Source: Cryptomeria japonica (lineage: Eukaryota > Streptophyta > Pinopsida > Cupressales > Cupressaceae). From it: DNA of 64,000 bases. The translations under genes and the position numbers were made by a program. Location of the stretch: assembly GCF_030272615.1 (NCBI RefSeq), contig NC_081413.1, forward strand, positions 720,830,367 through 720,894,366, written 5' to 3'. The notes beneath the pieces are model-generated. The model made no database searches, was not told where the DNA came from, and worked only from the letters and a program-made list of their open reading frames with translations. This document shows positions 22,372 to 33,823 of this stretch, piece by piece; position 1 is the stretch's first letter; every line of letters starts with the position of its first letter.

Positions 22372-23861
22372 TTTTCAATTGTCAACCTTAAAAACCCTAG
22401 CTTTATGAAAAATAAGCTCTATGATGGTTTCAAAATAACCTACTTGTTATGCAACAATGATGATAATGCTAGGTTCCCACTCTATACCTGTATCTCCACT
22501 TATTGTTCTCTTTTACACCTAATTAACTTTTTCGAATGAAGTTTTTAAAGTGAAGAAAAAGGGACTAATAGCTTAATTTAGAGGTGCATTCAATGCCCAA
22601 CTACTTCAGCTGCTAGTAATTAATGCATGGTACTCTTTGAAGGTTGTGCCACTACTTAAGATTTCAAATAAGTTAGAATAACTTGTCGAGTTTTGCCACA
22701 GTTTTTAAATCTCCATATTGGCTCTGGTTAATGAAAGTTGTGTTCATTTCACTTTATCTTTAATTTTTAATTTTTCAGTTTAGGGATGAGAATCAGGCTC
22801 TAGTAGTTTTTTCTAACTTCTTCAAGGCCTACCTTTTCCTTGGTTCCATTTGTTACTTTATCTTTCTTTGTTCTTTTCTTTGAGTATGAATTGGATGACT
22901 AGGCTTTGACACAATTAGGAAACCATGTTGGAGTCTGACACCTATTTTACAACTTGGACTTGCCAGCTTTGACTCAAGACATAAATGTAAAGATAAACAT
23001 AGGGATAGCTTGAGTTTGGGCATTAGGCCTAACATGACATTAAACTTTAAAAATTTTAAATCCTTAAGCCCAAAGGCTTATAACTGAATGAAGTATCAAG
23101 GTTCGATGGGACTATTAAAACCTAAGGTAGAAGCCACAAACACTAAAACACTTTCAAAGAGGAAAATTTGAGGGATCAAACAAGTATAGGAAGGCTTGTT
23201 AGACCTCAACAACAATTTTTAACTAAGACATACCCCTGACACACTTTTAAAAATTACTAAGTGTTGAGACTCCTTATGGTATAAATGAAATTTTGTACAC
23301 ACTAAGACTTGAATTATCATATCTCAAACCCAAAGGAGAAGAACAAGGTTAACATTTTCACAGGGAAGGGAAACTTAGGCAACACTACCAATAGAGAAAA
23401 ACAAGATTAATGCTATAAACTAAGATAAACAATAAATAAATAAGCATTCATCATGTCGTAAATCTCCATTGTTCTCAAGTTTGCTTTGAAATCTTATAAG
23501 TGTTGCTCTCAAAAATTGAAAAGAAGTAGATTTTTTATAAAAGCAAAGTTCAAGTTATGGTTAAAGACAAAAATGAGCAAAATGGTTTGAATAAATAGAG
23601 AGGGAGGGAATCAAATCAATGATTTAGTTTGAATCTGGCACAAAGAAGATCAATGGTTGAGATCACGTTAGAGAAATTAGTGGTGAAAGATAGAAAGAGG
23701 AGTGGAGTGGTAGAAAGAATCAATGGACAAGTGGCTAGTGGAAGAAATTGATATTAAATAATTAAAATTATTTAATTTCTTGAGCAAAAAATCAATAAAT
23801 AAAATAAAGCATTTGACAAAAAAGGGAAATATGAATAATTGAAAAAATTTAATAATTGTAG
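22372..23861. other. Noncoding stretch upstream of frame X
   Basis: About 1.5 kb with no reading frame I can support. If X belongs to an LTR element this would hold its leader and 5' LTR, but I could not find a primer site or an LTR pair. An AT-rich tail (23740-23860) precedes the next LTR. Confidence 0.4.
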
Positions 23862-25110
23862 TGTCATAAAATTGCAACCCTAGCAATTTACGACTCCATT
23901 AGGGTCCTCATGCATGCGAACTCAAATCCTCTAGCCTGATCGGAGACTGGAGAGTGCTTGGCTTCTGAAAACTGCTTCTTCCTTGGCCTCCGCATCACTC
24001 TGTGCACACTCTGTCCTAGAGACAAGGGTAGGATAGGGACATGGCGCCCCTATCCCCCCTTGGAAAGGGGCGTGGTGCCCTTGTTCTCCTAGGATAGGGG
24101 CATGACACCCCTATCCCTATCCTATTTTGGGGCAAGACCTTTCTAGTGCAAGCATTGTGGGTTGTGAGGTGAGTATGAAATATCCCCGATGTCAGCCCGT
24201 GACAAAATTCAAATCATTCAAACATGTATTTAAGAGGCATTCGTCCTCTCATTTGCATAAGTTGGATAAGTGAGATAGGTCAAAGTTGGATGTGTGCAAG
24301 CGATAAAGAATTCAAGCATTCTTTTCCAGCATTGAGCATTCTCAAGTCTCCCTTCAAGGTTAGGTGTTGCATTCAAGTCAAGGATTCAACCATTGAAGAG
24401 GAGATCCCTTTCAACATTCAATTCCACACAAGAATTTCTATCAACATTGCTACTACAACCTCCCTTGAGATGATTTACAATTCAGTCTTTCATTTACATC
24501 TACTTGCAAGTACATTCTTTCATTACTTGGTTAATTCCAAAACTGGGGTTTGACCTAAAGGAAAACCCTCAATACCAACACATTTCCCTCTGTGTTCTAT
24601 GTGTAGGTTGTAGGTGCGCAACTATACTTTCAGACTCGAGATTCATTTGCAGAGGCGGAAAAACCCTTTTTCATTTCGCGTATTTTTCGGAGGACCGTGT
24701 ACATTCCTGCCACGATCCAGACAACTTTTTGTCAAATTCGTAGGGCAACTTCGTCTCGACATTGTACTGCTAGATCCAGGTGCACAACTTCATCCCATAT
24801 TCCGATCTCAAGTTATAATCAGTTCTTTGTCACTTTTGCACTACATAATTCAATCAATTTCCTTTCTAAATCAAACAAGGAAAAGGGGGATCATCTAAAC
24901 ATTCTCAATTGATTCAAAATTCAATCTATCATCTTTGTGTGGAGAGATTGAATCTAGTGAATTATCTCATCCCCTTCTTCCTAATGTAATGGTGAAAAGT
25001 GCTTGAAGGATAATCAATAGTGAAACTCTCATCTCTCTTTGAGGGAAAGCGTAATTTTCCTCTTGATCTATCACTCATCATTTTCCCACCATTGCAATAA
25101 ATTATTCAAC
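23862..25110 (+). mobile_element. Second gypsy-type LTR related to the solo LTR at 13866
   Basis: It starts TGTCATAAAATTGCAACCC and follows the same order of blocks as 13866-15033 (TTGACCTAAAGG..., CTATACTTTCAGACTC..., CTAGATCCAGGTGCACAAC). No internal coding region follows, so it is a solo LTR or fragment. The flanks TGTAG (23857-23861) and TATAG (25111-25115) may be an imperfect target duplication, which sets the right end. It contains a hairpin with the 9-base arms GGATAGGGG and CCCCTATCC near 24090-24118. Confidence 0.75.
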
Positions 25111-28100
25111 TATAGAGGAACATTAGATAATTAGATAATTTTTAAAACTAGTTAATTAAGAAAGATAATAAGAATAGAAAATGATAGATTAATTAAATAA
25201 TTAAAAAATATTTAATTAATGATGCAGAAGGAATCATGAGAAAAAACATGGACAAAAAAGGGTTAATTTTCAATGTCTACAACTAACATCAAATATCATA
25301 AGAATAAGATTTAACAATGATACATATGTTAAAATTAATGTTCAAAATGACTCTAAGAAAAGATTGATGTATGATATGACTGCAAAATTTTCTAAATTGA
25401 TTTGTCACAATCACAACAAAAAGATGTATATATTAAACGAATACCTCAAAATTTGTGAAATTTTTTATTGTTTGTCAAGTTTTTTCCATGATTGTGGAAT
25501 AAACTTGACAAGTACAAATTTAGGCAACCTACGAATCTAAGCTCTATACATTTTCATATGTTTCCTTTTGGCTTGCCTTGAATTTTTTAGTCTAATCTTT
25601 AAATAAGAACTAAACTTATGTACACGATAAGGATAGTTAAATCCTTTGTTTCAAATCGAAGTAAGGATTTTAAGTCAATTATTTTAAGCAAAATCAAGGA
25701 TAGAAAATAGTTGTAGAATATAATATAACATGCTAATCTAGTGTTGATATAATTAGATGATTCTTTTAAGGTTGTATGAGGTGTGTTAGAAGGTTTTGAA
25801 TTCATTTGTTTGCTAGAAATTCTAAATGAAATAAGATTTATCCTTAATTATGACACCCTAAAATATGTAATTCAATCATTTCACACTTCAACTTGACTCT
25901 TAATGGTCATTTGGAAACAAAATATGTTGCATCACATTTCAATCTAGTTTTAAGAAGAAAAAGGGTTTTATTTTTACTCTCATTAAAGTGATTTATATCG
26001 CTTTTACAAATACACGTTTAAAATGAGATAGGAAATGAATAAATTGATAACTAGAATATCAAATTAGCATGTAGTATACCTTGAAATATTTATGTATTGA
26101 TAATATCACTCAAAGATTCATTTAGACTTTGTGATGTGTGCTAGAAGATGTCTAATACATGTGTATACTAGATGTTATTAATGAATTAGAGCTTGTTCTT
26201 ATGAAAGAAATTATTTTACATGATACTTTTAAATTAATAACAAAGAAATCAAATTGAATTCAAAACAAATAATTTATTTAATTAATTAAAAAATAATTTA
26301 AAATTTAGTTATTTTCAATTAAAAAATATTTCGAATACCTAATATATATGTTTCTCTATATTAAAAAAAAAAACTCCATAAATAGATTAACATCTAAACT
26401 TTAAAATTTAATTATTATTTATATCATATATGTTTCCGTGTATTTTTGTCCAGAGACTATATTTGTATTTAGAATAATCTTTTCATAAACTTTGACTAGA
26501 TATACATTTTAATATGTAAATAGGGAAAAGGTGGTTTATTTATAATTATTATTAATATTAAAGCATTGAAATAAATTTTAATCTAAAATATTTAGAGATG
26601 TTTTCAAGTTTGAAAAAGCAAAGTTAGGTTTTATTTTAAAATATATGATATATTCATTATGTGTATAGAAGATAGCTATAGTCATTGAAACGGGTGCAGG
26701 TTAATCTTTACATAAAATGACACTTCAAAAAATCTTTCAGATGTGCAAAACATAATGTTTTTTCGTCAGATTTTTTGTGGTATAACATCAATGGAGATAC
26801 AGAACACGAAGATTTCACTCTTAAAAATTTCGCAAAAATTCATTGTTTTTCAGATTTTAAAAATTGTACGAAAGGTTATTTTGTGTGAAGATTAGTTGCT
26901 TCCATTGAAATGAACATAAAACCTATACTATCAAAATAGTATACTAAAATAAGATATATTGAAATAAATGTCTTCATCACTAAAATGGAAGTCCCCACCA
27001 CATATTTTTTGTTTTTAAAATAACATCCCAATGTAGACAATTGTTCTCGTTTACAATTAAAAACAAATAGGATAAAGTGAAAATTTGAGACATGCTACCT
27101 TTTGAATAGTTTTAAGAGGTAATATTACATTAAATTATTTTTAAAGATGAGTGTTTATTACATTACTTTTAAAAATATATTATATTAAAATTGAAATAAA
27201 CATCACATTTAAAAAAAATTCAAAGAAAGATTTTAAACATATAATTAAAAAATAAATAAGGTAGGTCCTAAAGCTAGGCTTTGACTCAGAGCATTGACAA
27301 GTTGGGTCTTGTTCCTACATACAAACAAATCAAGGAACAATATTTTCAATGAAGAATCCTTACTATTGATTTACACAATGAAATTATTTTCTTTTCTAGG
27401 CATAAAACTATAAATTTTCTTACCTTGGGCATTCTCAACATCGTCCCTTTCTATGGAGACAATGGAATACATTAGTTTAAAGGAATAGGATCCCTAGTGG
27501 AGCATGTTTTACGGATTTGAAGAGACCAAAATTATTTCTTTGGAGTACACACAAAAATAATTTGAAGTCTCATAATATAATGTAGGGCACCATGTATTGG
27601 TCAATGCTCACCACTCCATGGACATGACACCCATGCATTTCAAAAACTCCGAGGTCTAAATATTTTGTTGTCTCAATAATTTTTTCAAAGATCACTTCTA
27701 ATATATTTTTCAAAATATTCATTGTTTTGAATTGGATTACATTAGTGATTGTATAAAATTATCTATTCGATAAAATTGTAGGTATGATTTCATCCACCTA
27801 AATTTGGATTAATTGTATTTGATGGTGGACATATTCAAACATTGATAATTGTTTGTTGGTATTTGCATTACAAAATTTTAAATTTGGTTTTCAAGATTTA
27901 TTTTTGAAAGAAACACTCTTAGATCATTTTATTCATATTATATTAAGAGCATGTTTATAAAAAAACGATTTCAAACATTTGTCTTTGATATTTTTCAAGT
28001 TCGCAAAAATCTTGTTACCTACATAAACATCATCACCTAACCCCATGATCACATTCACTTTTACTATTAAACTTAGTCTCACAACTTGGCTAAGGTGCAA

Positions 28101-28817
28101 GGAAGTCTTAAACTTCAACCATTGGTCCTCTGATGCTCTTTAGTACCACCCTTATTTTCCTTCCCTCATATTTTAGTAGGCATATAGTTCTTACTAGTGG
28201 CGAAGATATGGAAAATTTCAACACTTGGCCCCATAAATGCTCTTTTCTACCACTCTCATTTACTTGCCTCATATATCAGTAGTTAAATAGGCCTTGCAAG
28301 TTGTTGAGGACAAGATTATTAAAGAATCATAGGATTGTGTCACTAGGAAGACATGATTGTTGTCATGATTTATATATTAGACACTTGGAGCATTATAATT
28401 GAGTCATCTGTACTCCTCGGTCCTTAATCCAATCTCAAAGCTCAAATATCAAACCCTTATCATAATGTGAAATTAGGTTAAGTTCAAATTGTAAGAGATG
28501 TGATGCTAATTCTTCCCAGTTTGATTTAGCACATATCTAATTATAGTTTTGGTTAATCATACTTGATTTCAAATTTATGCAAGAGTGAATAAAAATTTGT
28601 TGTGTTACAATCCCTTAGTCCCAACTCTTTCCTCATTTTAGTAAAGACTTTGGATGCATATGCATTGTAAGTTATCCCTTAAACTATTATGAATAGTCTT
28701 ATATGCTTGGGAAATAATGATTGGCTTTAGAAAAAAAATATAAATATTAGTAATAGGTTATTGTATGAGAATCCATAAATTATATTGTATTGAGCATTGT
28801 TATAAGAAGTTGCTTCC
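25111..28817. other. AT-rich region without recognised genes
   Basis: No coding frame, RNA gene or complete repeat is supported. Weak internal similarity is visible between about 25740-25850 and 26090-26210 (both with a TAGAAGATGT/TTAGAAGGTTTT-like core). A degenerate direct duplication lies at about 28119-28300. The short frames here are chance frames. Confidence 0.6.
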
Positions 28818-29592
28818 TTGAAGAGACCTATTATTTATTATAATATAATTATCAATTCAACACATATAATATTGTACATCTTTGATTTAATGATACATAA
28901 TTTTGAAATGAAGGAGAGCGGGAATGGGAGAAGTCGTAATGGTGTTGGGGTTACAGATGGAGGTGATGCTATGGAGATAATGGGGAGGTTGATGATGATG
29001 GTGGGGAAGCTCCTTGGTATTGCTTCCTTTGGTAGCATCCTTTTGTGTTTCCATGTTTTTTCCTTGTTCAGGTTGAGCAGACATCTAGGTTGCTTGATGA
29101 CAACGTTGAGGAGGAGCGTGTGGAAGGCTTTAGGAAGAATCTACCATCTTGGGCTTTCCTTCCTTCTTCATTCTATTGTGGGTCTCATGCATCTTATTGT
29201 TTCATGACCTGCATGTCCATGGGAGGGGGTTGGTCTTGCTGCTACTGGTGGCCTTCTATTTTGGCTAGTACTAGTCCTATGTGGAGCCTGGAGTATGGTG
29301 CATTGGCACTTCTTTTTGGAATGATAGTAGCCCATACAACATTATCATTGTCAGGAGGTTTCTAGGCCCCTTGCTTTCTTGGCTTGGGATTCCTAGCTTT
29401 TTTCTTTTGTGTTGCACGGGTTGTTTCCTGCCTGGTCGAAGTGTGTGGGGGGGTTTCTTTGTATGGATCTTTTATTACTTGGGGTCTCTTCGGTTGGTTG
29501 TTGTTGCTGCTTCTATGGTGTGGCCTCTATGAGATGGGTTTGGTAGGGCCTTTTGTGTGTTGATGTTCACCCAGTTTGTGGTCCTTAAATTT
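28818..29592 (+). other. T/G-rich tract, left part, with coding-like sequence of unknown origin
   Basis: The plus strand is strongly T and G rich from about 28910. Open frames overlap (28818-29207 and 29045-29365), with a possible splice-acceptor-like TTCCTTGTTCAG followed by the frame VEQTSRLLDDNVEEERVEGF. No domain is recognised. A similar T/G-rich tract resumes at 41254 on the far side of element K, so the two were probably continuous before K inserted. It could be the decayed 3' part of a LINE or a host-gene relic. Confidence 0.4.
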
Positions 29593-32290
29593 TGTGAAGC
29601 ATAAAAATGGAATCAGGTGACTAAGACTTAATCCCACTCTCATGTACAGATAGTCGAATACTATTAGCAAACAGATTTGTCTCTTTTTCTGAAATATTAA
29701 TAAAAGCAAAATATGACTCCGATTCACCCTTTTGTGAAAAGAAACAAATTACCAATAGTTGGATGAATTGATTAAAATTCAACCTCTACATTAGAGGGCA
29801 GCTCCTCATATGATTTGCAATGAATTTATTATATATGTTGACACTTTTTACCAGAAAGCGTTAAAAGGCTTTAACATTCATCCATCAACACAAATAAATG
29901 TCTTCAAACTAAAAACAAAGAAAATCTTTTGAACATCTAGTGAGAGTTCACAGACTCTGATTCACCAACATGCTCGTTGTATAAATACAAATCATAGCAA
30001 ATACACAACAGTATTGTGATGTCTAATCGATTCTCTCTCATGCCTCATAGGACAAGGGGGATTAGCACAACTAAATCCACAATGAATCTTCTAACAAGTA
30101 ATGATAACATGAATTGAAGAAAACATAGAAATAACTGATCATAAAATGCTATCATGCTTATAGAAAACTCCTCAGGAAATATTACTAATCTTCAAACACA
30201 CAGATTCAAAGACTGCATATCATAATACTTTATTGATAATCAACCATTCCAGTTTGCAAAAATTCATGGAAAAACTAAAATGAATATCATCTACTGTGCG
30301 AAAAATCACAGTTTTTTGGACTTTTCTAAAGTCTCAGAAATATCATCTCATAGCCACAACGTGGCCAATGGTTATACGGGAAACACGGAAAGTCATCAGC
30401 TTCTGCCCCACAAAATCAGAGAAACCAACCTTAAAAATCATTTTTGCAACTAACAAGTTAAAAGAAAAAACAATTCTGCACTTTTCATATCGAGTCATCA
30501 ACGTAGCCTCAGAACTTGGCTTCTGATGCCCAATAACCGGCTTGCAAAGTTCATGCCTTCCATCAGATGATTAGAGTAACCAAAACAAACCTTCACCAAT
30601 ACCTGATAACCGACTCCCCTACTAGCTTTTTTTCTATCAGGTCATTAGGGTAACATCAAATGTTGTTTTTCGATGGCCAAAAGCAACTTCTCGCGCTCCG
30701 CACTTCCTATCAGGGTTTGACGTAACATCTACACAACACTCCCAAAGTCCAATGACTATGTCTTCCACTTGCATCTTTCTTATCAGGTGTTGGGATAACA
30801 AGAAATCCCTTTGTCCGATGCTTCGTTATCTGGTTGTGCTTTGTCATCGAGCTGTTGGTGTAAAATGGAAGCAGTCTTCCCGATAGCCGATACAAACAGG
30901 TCCCGCCACTTTCATTATCATTAAGAGCCTTAGAAGTGAACTCTTGAACCTTGAACCATTTCACAAAGAGTTCAACGGTTCAATTCATTAAAGAAGTACA
31001 ACAGGGAACAAGCGACATACAACATAACTGGGAACGATCAACAACAAAGATTATTAAGAAAACTCCTTGGACCATTTAAACCGCTTGAACCTTTTGAACC
31101 ACTTTGAAAATTGGTTCAAAGTTCAAATACAGAAAATAACTTAAAACAGAGACATCCGCTCGTTATACAACAACACATTGTTGCGGCTTACAGAAGACAT
31201 TTTGAACCTTGAACTAATTTGGTTCACGGGTTCGAAGTTCAAAACAGATGACAATAGAATGCTTGCTTTCGGGAGGACAAAGACCACTAATGACTTTTTG
31301 AAACATGCTTTGAACCATGAACTTATTGAACTTTATTTTAGACAGATTTCAACGGTTCAAGTACGGTGAAGAACAAAAGACCGACAGAAATGAAGGCACA
31401 ATACAACAACTTGCAAGTATGAGTATTCAAAAATGGAAACTTGTAGGGGGGAACTAACAAATATGAAAGAGCCTAGGGAGATAATTCACTTTGAGTACTT
31501 CTTGTGATGAAGAGAGAGTCAAGGAATATCTCTTTGGGTTTCTATTCCTTTGCTGTAAATGAGGGGTAGATGTATAAAATGCAATACAATAATCAACTGA
31601 ACTAGGAGATGAGAAACAAAGCACACTAAATTGAAAATGCAGATTTGACACAAATTGAAACTAAGAGACAGAGAGCACAGCTGGAAAACAAGTTCAGAGG
31701 TGCACCTGCTATTGAAACTGATACAAAATTGTCAGATCATAGGGCATTGGGCACCCCTTTCCTTTTGCTCATAGAAAGTTGATCTTTTGGATCTAGGGTC
31801 TTAAGGGTTTGGTGTACATATCTGTCACTTAAAATTGAAAAAACCTAGGGACTAGGGCGCTACACCCTGGTCCTATCTCAGGGCACCATGCCCCTATATC
31901 TGAGATTCGAGATCATATTTAGGCCCTGAGAATATCTTTGTGTCTTCCATCAGTCCCAAAATTCATGCGTTTGATAGATTCATGTACCTACATTTGCAAC
32001 TTGAAAAAGGGTGTCTAGGTGGCTATATAGGGTTTTGCCTTAGTCAAACCCCTTGTTTTGGTGATTTCCACCTCTGCAAATAGACGAAATGTATTGGAAA
32101 TGTGTGTGCAAGAATCTTGTGAGTGTGCAAGATCCTAAATGAACAAGAAAGTAGATCTAGTGTTCTACTCTAAGATTTAGAGAGAAAACCCTAAATGAGT
32201 GTAAATGTAAATGCTTCAAATCACAAATGAGTTAGAGATCTAAAGCATGAATTGAGATAATGAGCAAAAATGAGAGAAATATAGGAAGTA
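29593..32290 (-). repeat. Left (3') LTR of K, split by an insertion and truncated
   Basis: 29593-29653 matches 39624-39690, and 31464-32290 matches 39691-40470. The match stops after TAGAGATCTAAAGCAT. About 780 bases of LTR present in the right copy are missing. It carries the palindrome GGGCACCATGCCC at 31881-31893. Confidence 0.82.
29654..31463. mobile_element. Unclassified 1.8-kb insertion in the K LTR
   Basis: It is absent from the paired LTR at 39690, where flanking sequence is continuous. No clear terminal inverted repeats or coding region were found, and the target duplication is unclear (at most TA). It contains a spaced array of TATCAGG...TAACA units (30560-30850) and a dense cluster of TTGAACC/GGTTCAA motifs (30930-31370). 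Confidence 0.7.
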
Positions 32291-32329
32291 TAAAGGAAAA
32301 GGAAAAAGCGATTATCTCATTACAGTGGA

Positions 32330-33115
32330 TGGAGGCATTATAGATGAATAATCCGAGGGTGATGCAAATGAGGACATTGTATTTGTTGCTATCAAAGAAG
32401 AGATATCATATCAGAAGGCATTGGTCTCTCACTTAGATAGTTCAGATGACTGGATTATAGACAGTGGTTGTTCACACCACATGACCAGTGACCGGAGCAA
32501 GTTTCTTACATTGAAAGGGTTTGCTGATGATGTCTACTTGGTTGAAGGTCTGAAACACAATCTTTTGAGTGTTTCTCAACTCAATGACAAAGGTTACCTA
32601 TTAGAATTCAAGACTGGAGTTTGCAAGATCTTTGGAAGCAAAGGTGAACTGATTGCAACCGACAAACAAACTAGAGGTAACTTATTTCATTTAAACTCTA
32701 AAGTCAATAGTTGTTTGATTACAAAAGTTGAAGATAGTTGGCTTTGGCATAGGAGGTTTTGTCATGTGAATTTTGATAACATAGTAAAAGTTAGCAAGTC
32801 AAAATTAGTAAGAGGTTTGCCACAGTTGGACAAACCAGCGAATGCTTTGTGCAAGGAATGTCAGTTAGGGAAAATGAAATCCTTAACCTTCAAGGGCAAA
32901 TATTTCTCAATTGAACATTTGCTAGATTTGGTTCATACTGACCTATGTGGACCAATGAGGACTTGGAGTATTCAAGGTGATCGGTACTTCATGATATTTA
33001 CTGATGAATGCTCAAGGATGATGTGGGTCACATTCTTGAAAGACAAGATAAAATGTTTTAAAAAATTTAAGGCATTCAAATCCTTGGTTGAAAAAGGAAG
33101 TTGAAATATCTAAGA
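32330..33115 (+). pseudogene. pol: Copia B gag tail, protease and integrase start
   Basis: An acidic gag tail leads to WIIDSGCSHHMTSDRSKF, the protease catalytic DSG. About 29 residues present in A and E between SKFL and VEGLKHN are deleted, removing much of the protease. The integrase zinc region (WHRRFCHV ... CKECQLGKM) and LVHTDLCGPM follow. A deletion at about 33100 removes the second catalytic Asp segment (LR.DQGGE in its relatives). Confidence 0.88.
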
Positions 33116-33823
33116 ATTTACTTCAGAGGAATTCACTAGACATTGTGAAGACAATGGGATCAAGAGGTAGCTATCAGCACCAAGGACACCACAACAAAAT
33201 GGTATTGCAAAAAGGAACAATCAGTTAGTAGTTGAAGCTACTAGGACTATGTTAATTCAAAGAGGTGTAGCTAAGACATTTTGGAGAGAAGCTGTCAGCA
33301 CAACTATTTACACAATGAACCGGATACTGGTTAAAAGAGGTAAAGACAAAACACCCTATGAATACTTGTATGGTAGATCACCTAATGTCAGTTACTTCAA
33401 AATATTTGGTAGCAGATGTTTTATTAAAAGAAGTGATTATATCGATAAGTTTGATGCCAAAAGTGATGAAGGCATATTTTTTGTTACACCACCAAGAGAA
33501 AAGCTTACAAGTGCTACAACAACCGGACTAAGAAGATCATTGAAAGTGTCAATGTCAGAGTTGATGAATTTCCTGAGAAATCAAAAGAAACCAACAAGGA
33601 GAAGGAAGAAGAAGAACCTAACACACTATTTTTGGAACCAGAACCGGTGAAGCCAGAAGTTGAAGAACATAACACAAAAGCCCCAGTGTAACCAGAATGG
33701 GAAGGTCCAATAGAAGATGAAGAAAGTGAAGAAGAAGAACTTGAAAATCAAGGTCATGTTATTCCAAGGTATGTCAGACTCAATCATAGCCTTGATAAGA
33801 TTATTAGAGACAAGAATGTAGGT
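33116..33823 (+). pseudogene. pol: Copia B integrase C-terminal part and linker
   Basis: The frame resumes with PQQNGIAKRNNQ-like sequence (PQENG motif region) and MLIQRGVAKTFWREAV ... YEYLYGRSPNVSYFKIFGSR. It shifts frame near 33480 and ends in a Glu/Lys-rich linker. It is broken by frameshifts, and a stop falls at about 33690. Confidence 0.82.

Noticed and set aside
24224-24912. Overlapping open frames in the second gypsy-type LTR
   Set aside because: LTR sequence; differences from the 13866 copy do not respect codons.
26340-27250. AT-rich stretch as a matrix-attachment region or centromeric satellite
   Set aside because: No tandem periodicity and no specific motif; low complexity alone is not enough.
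28900-29365. Possible membrane protein gene (hydrophobic frames, MFS or exporter-like LLFGMIVA)
   Set aside because: Hydrophobicity follows from the T/G-rich composition, frames overlap in several phases, and no family motif can be supported.
30560-30850. CRISPR-like spaced repeats
   Set aside because: Units are degenerate, unevenly spaced and in a plant nuclear context; no cas genes. Better seen as a decayed transposon array.
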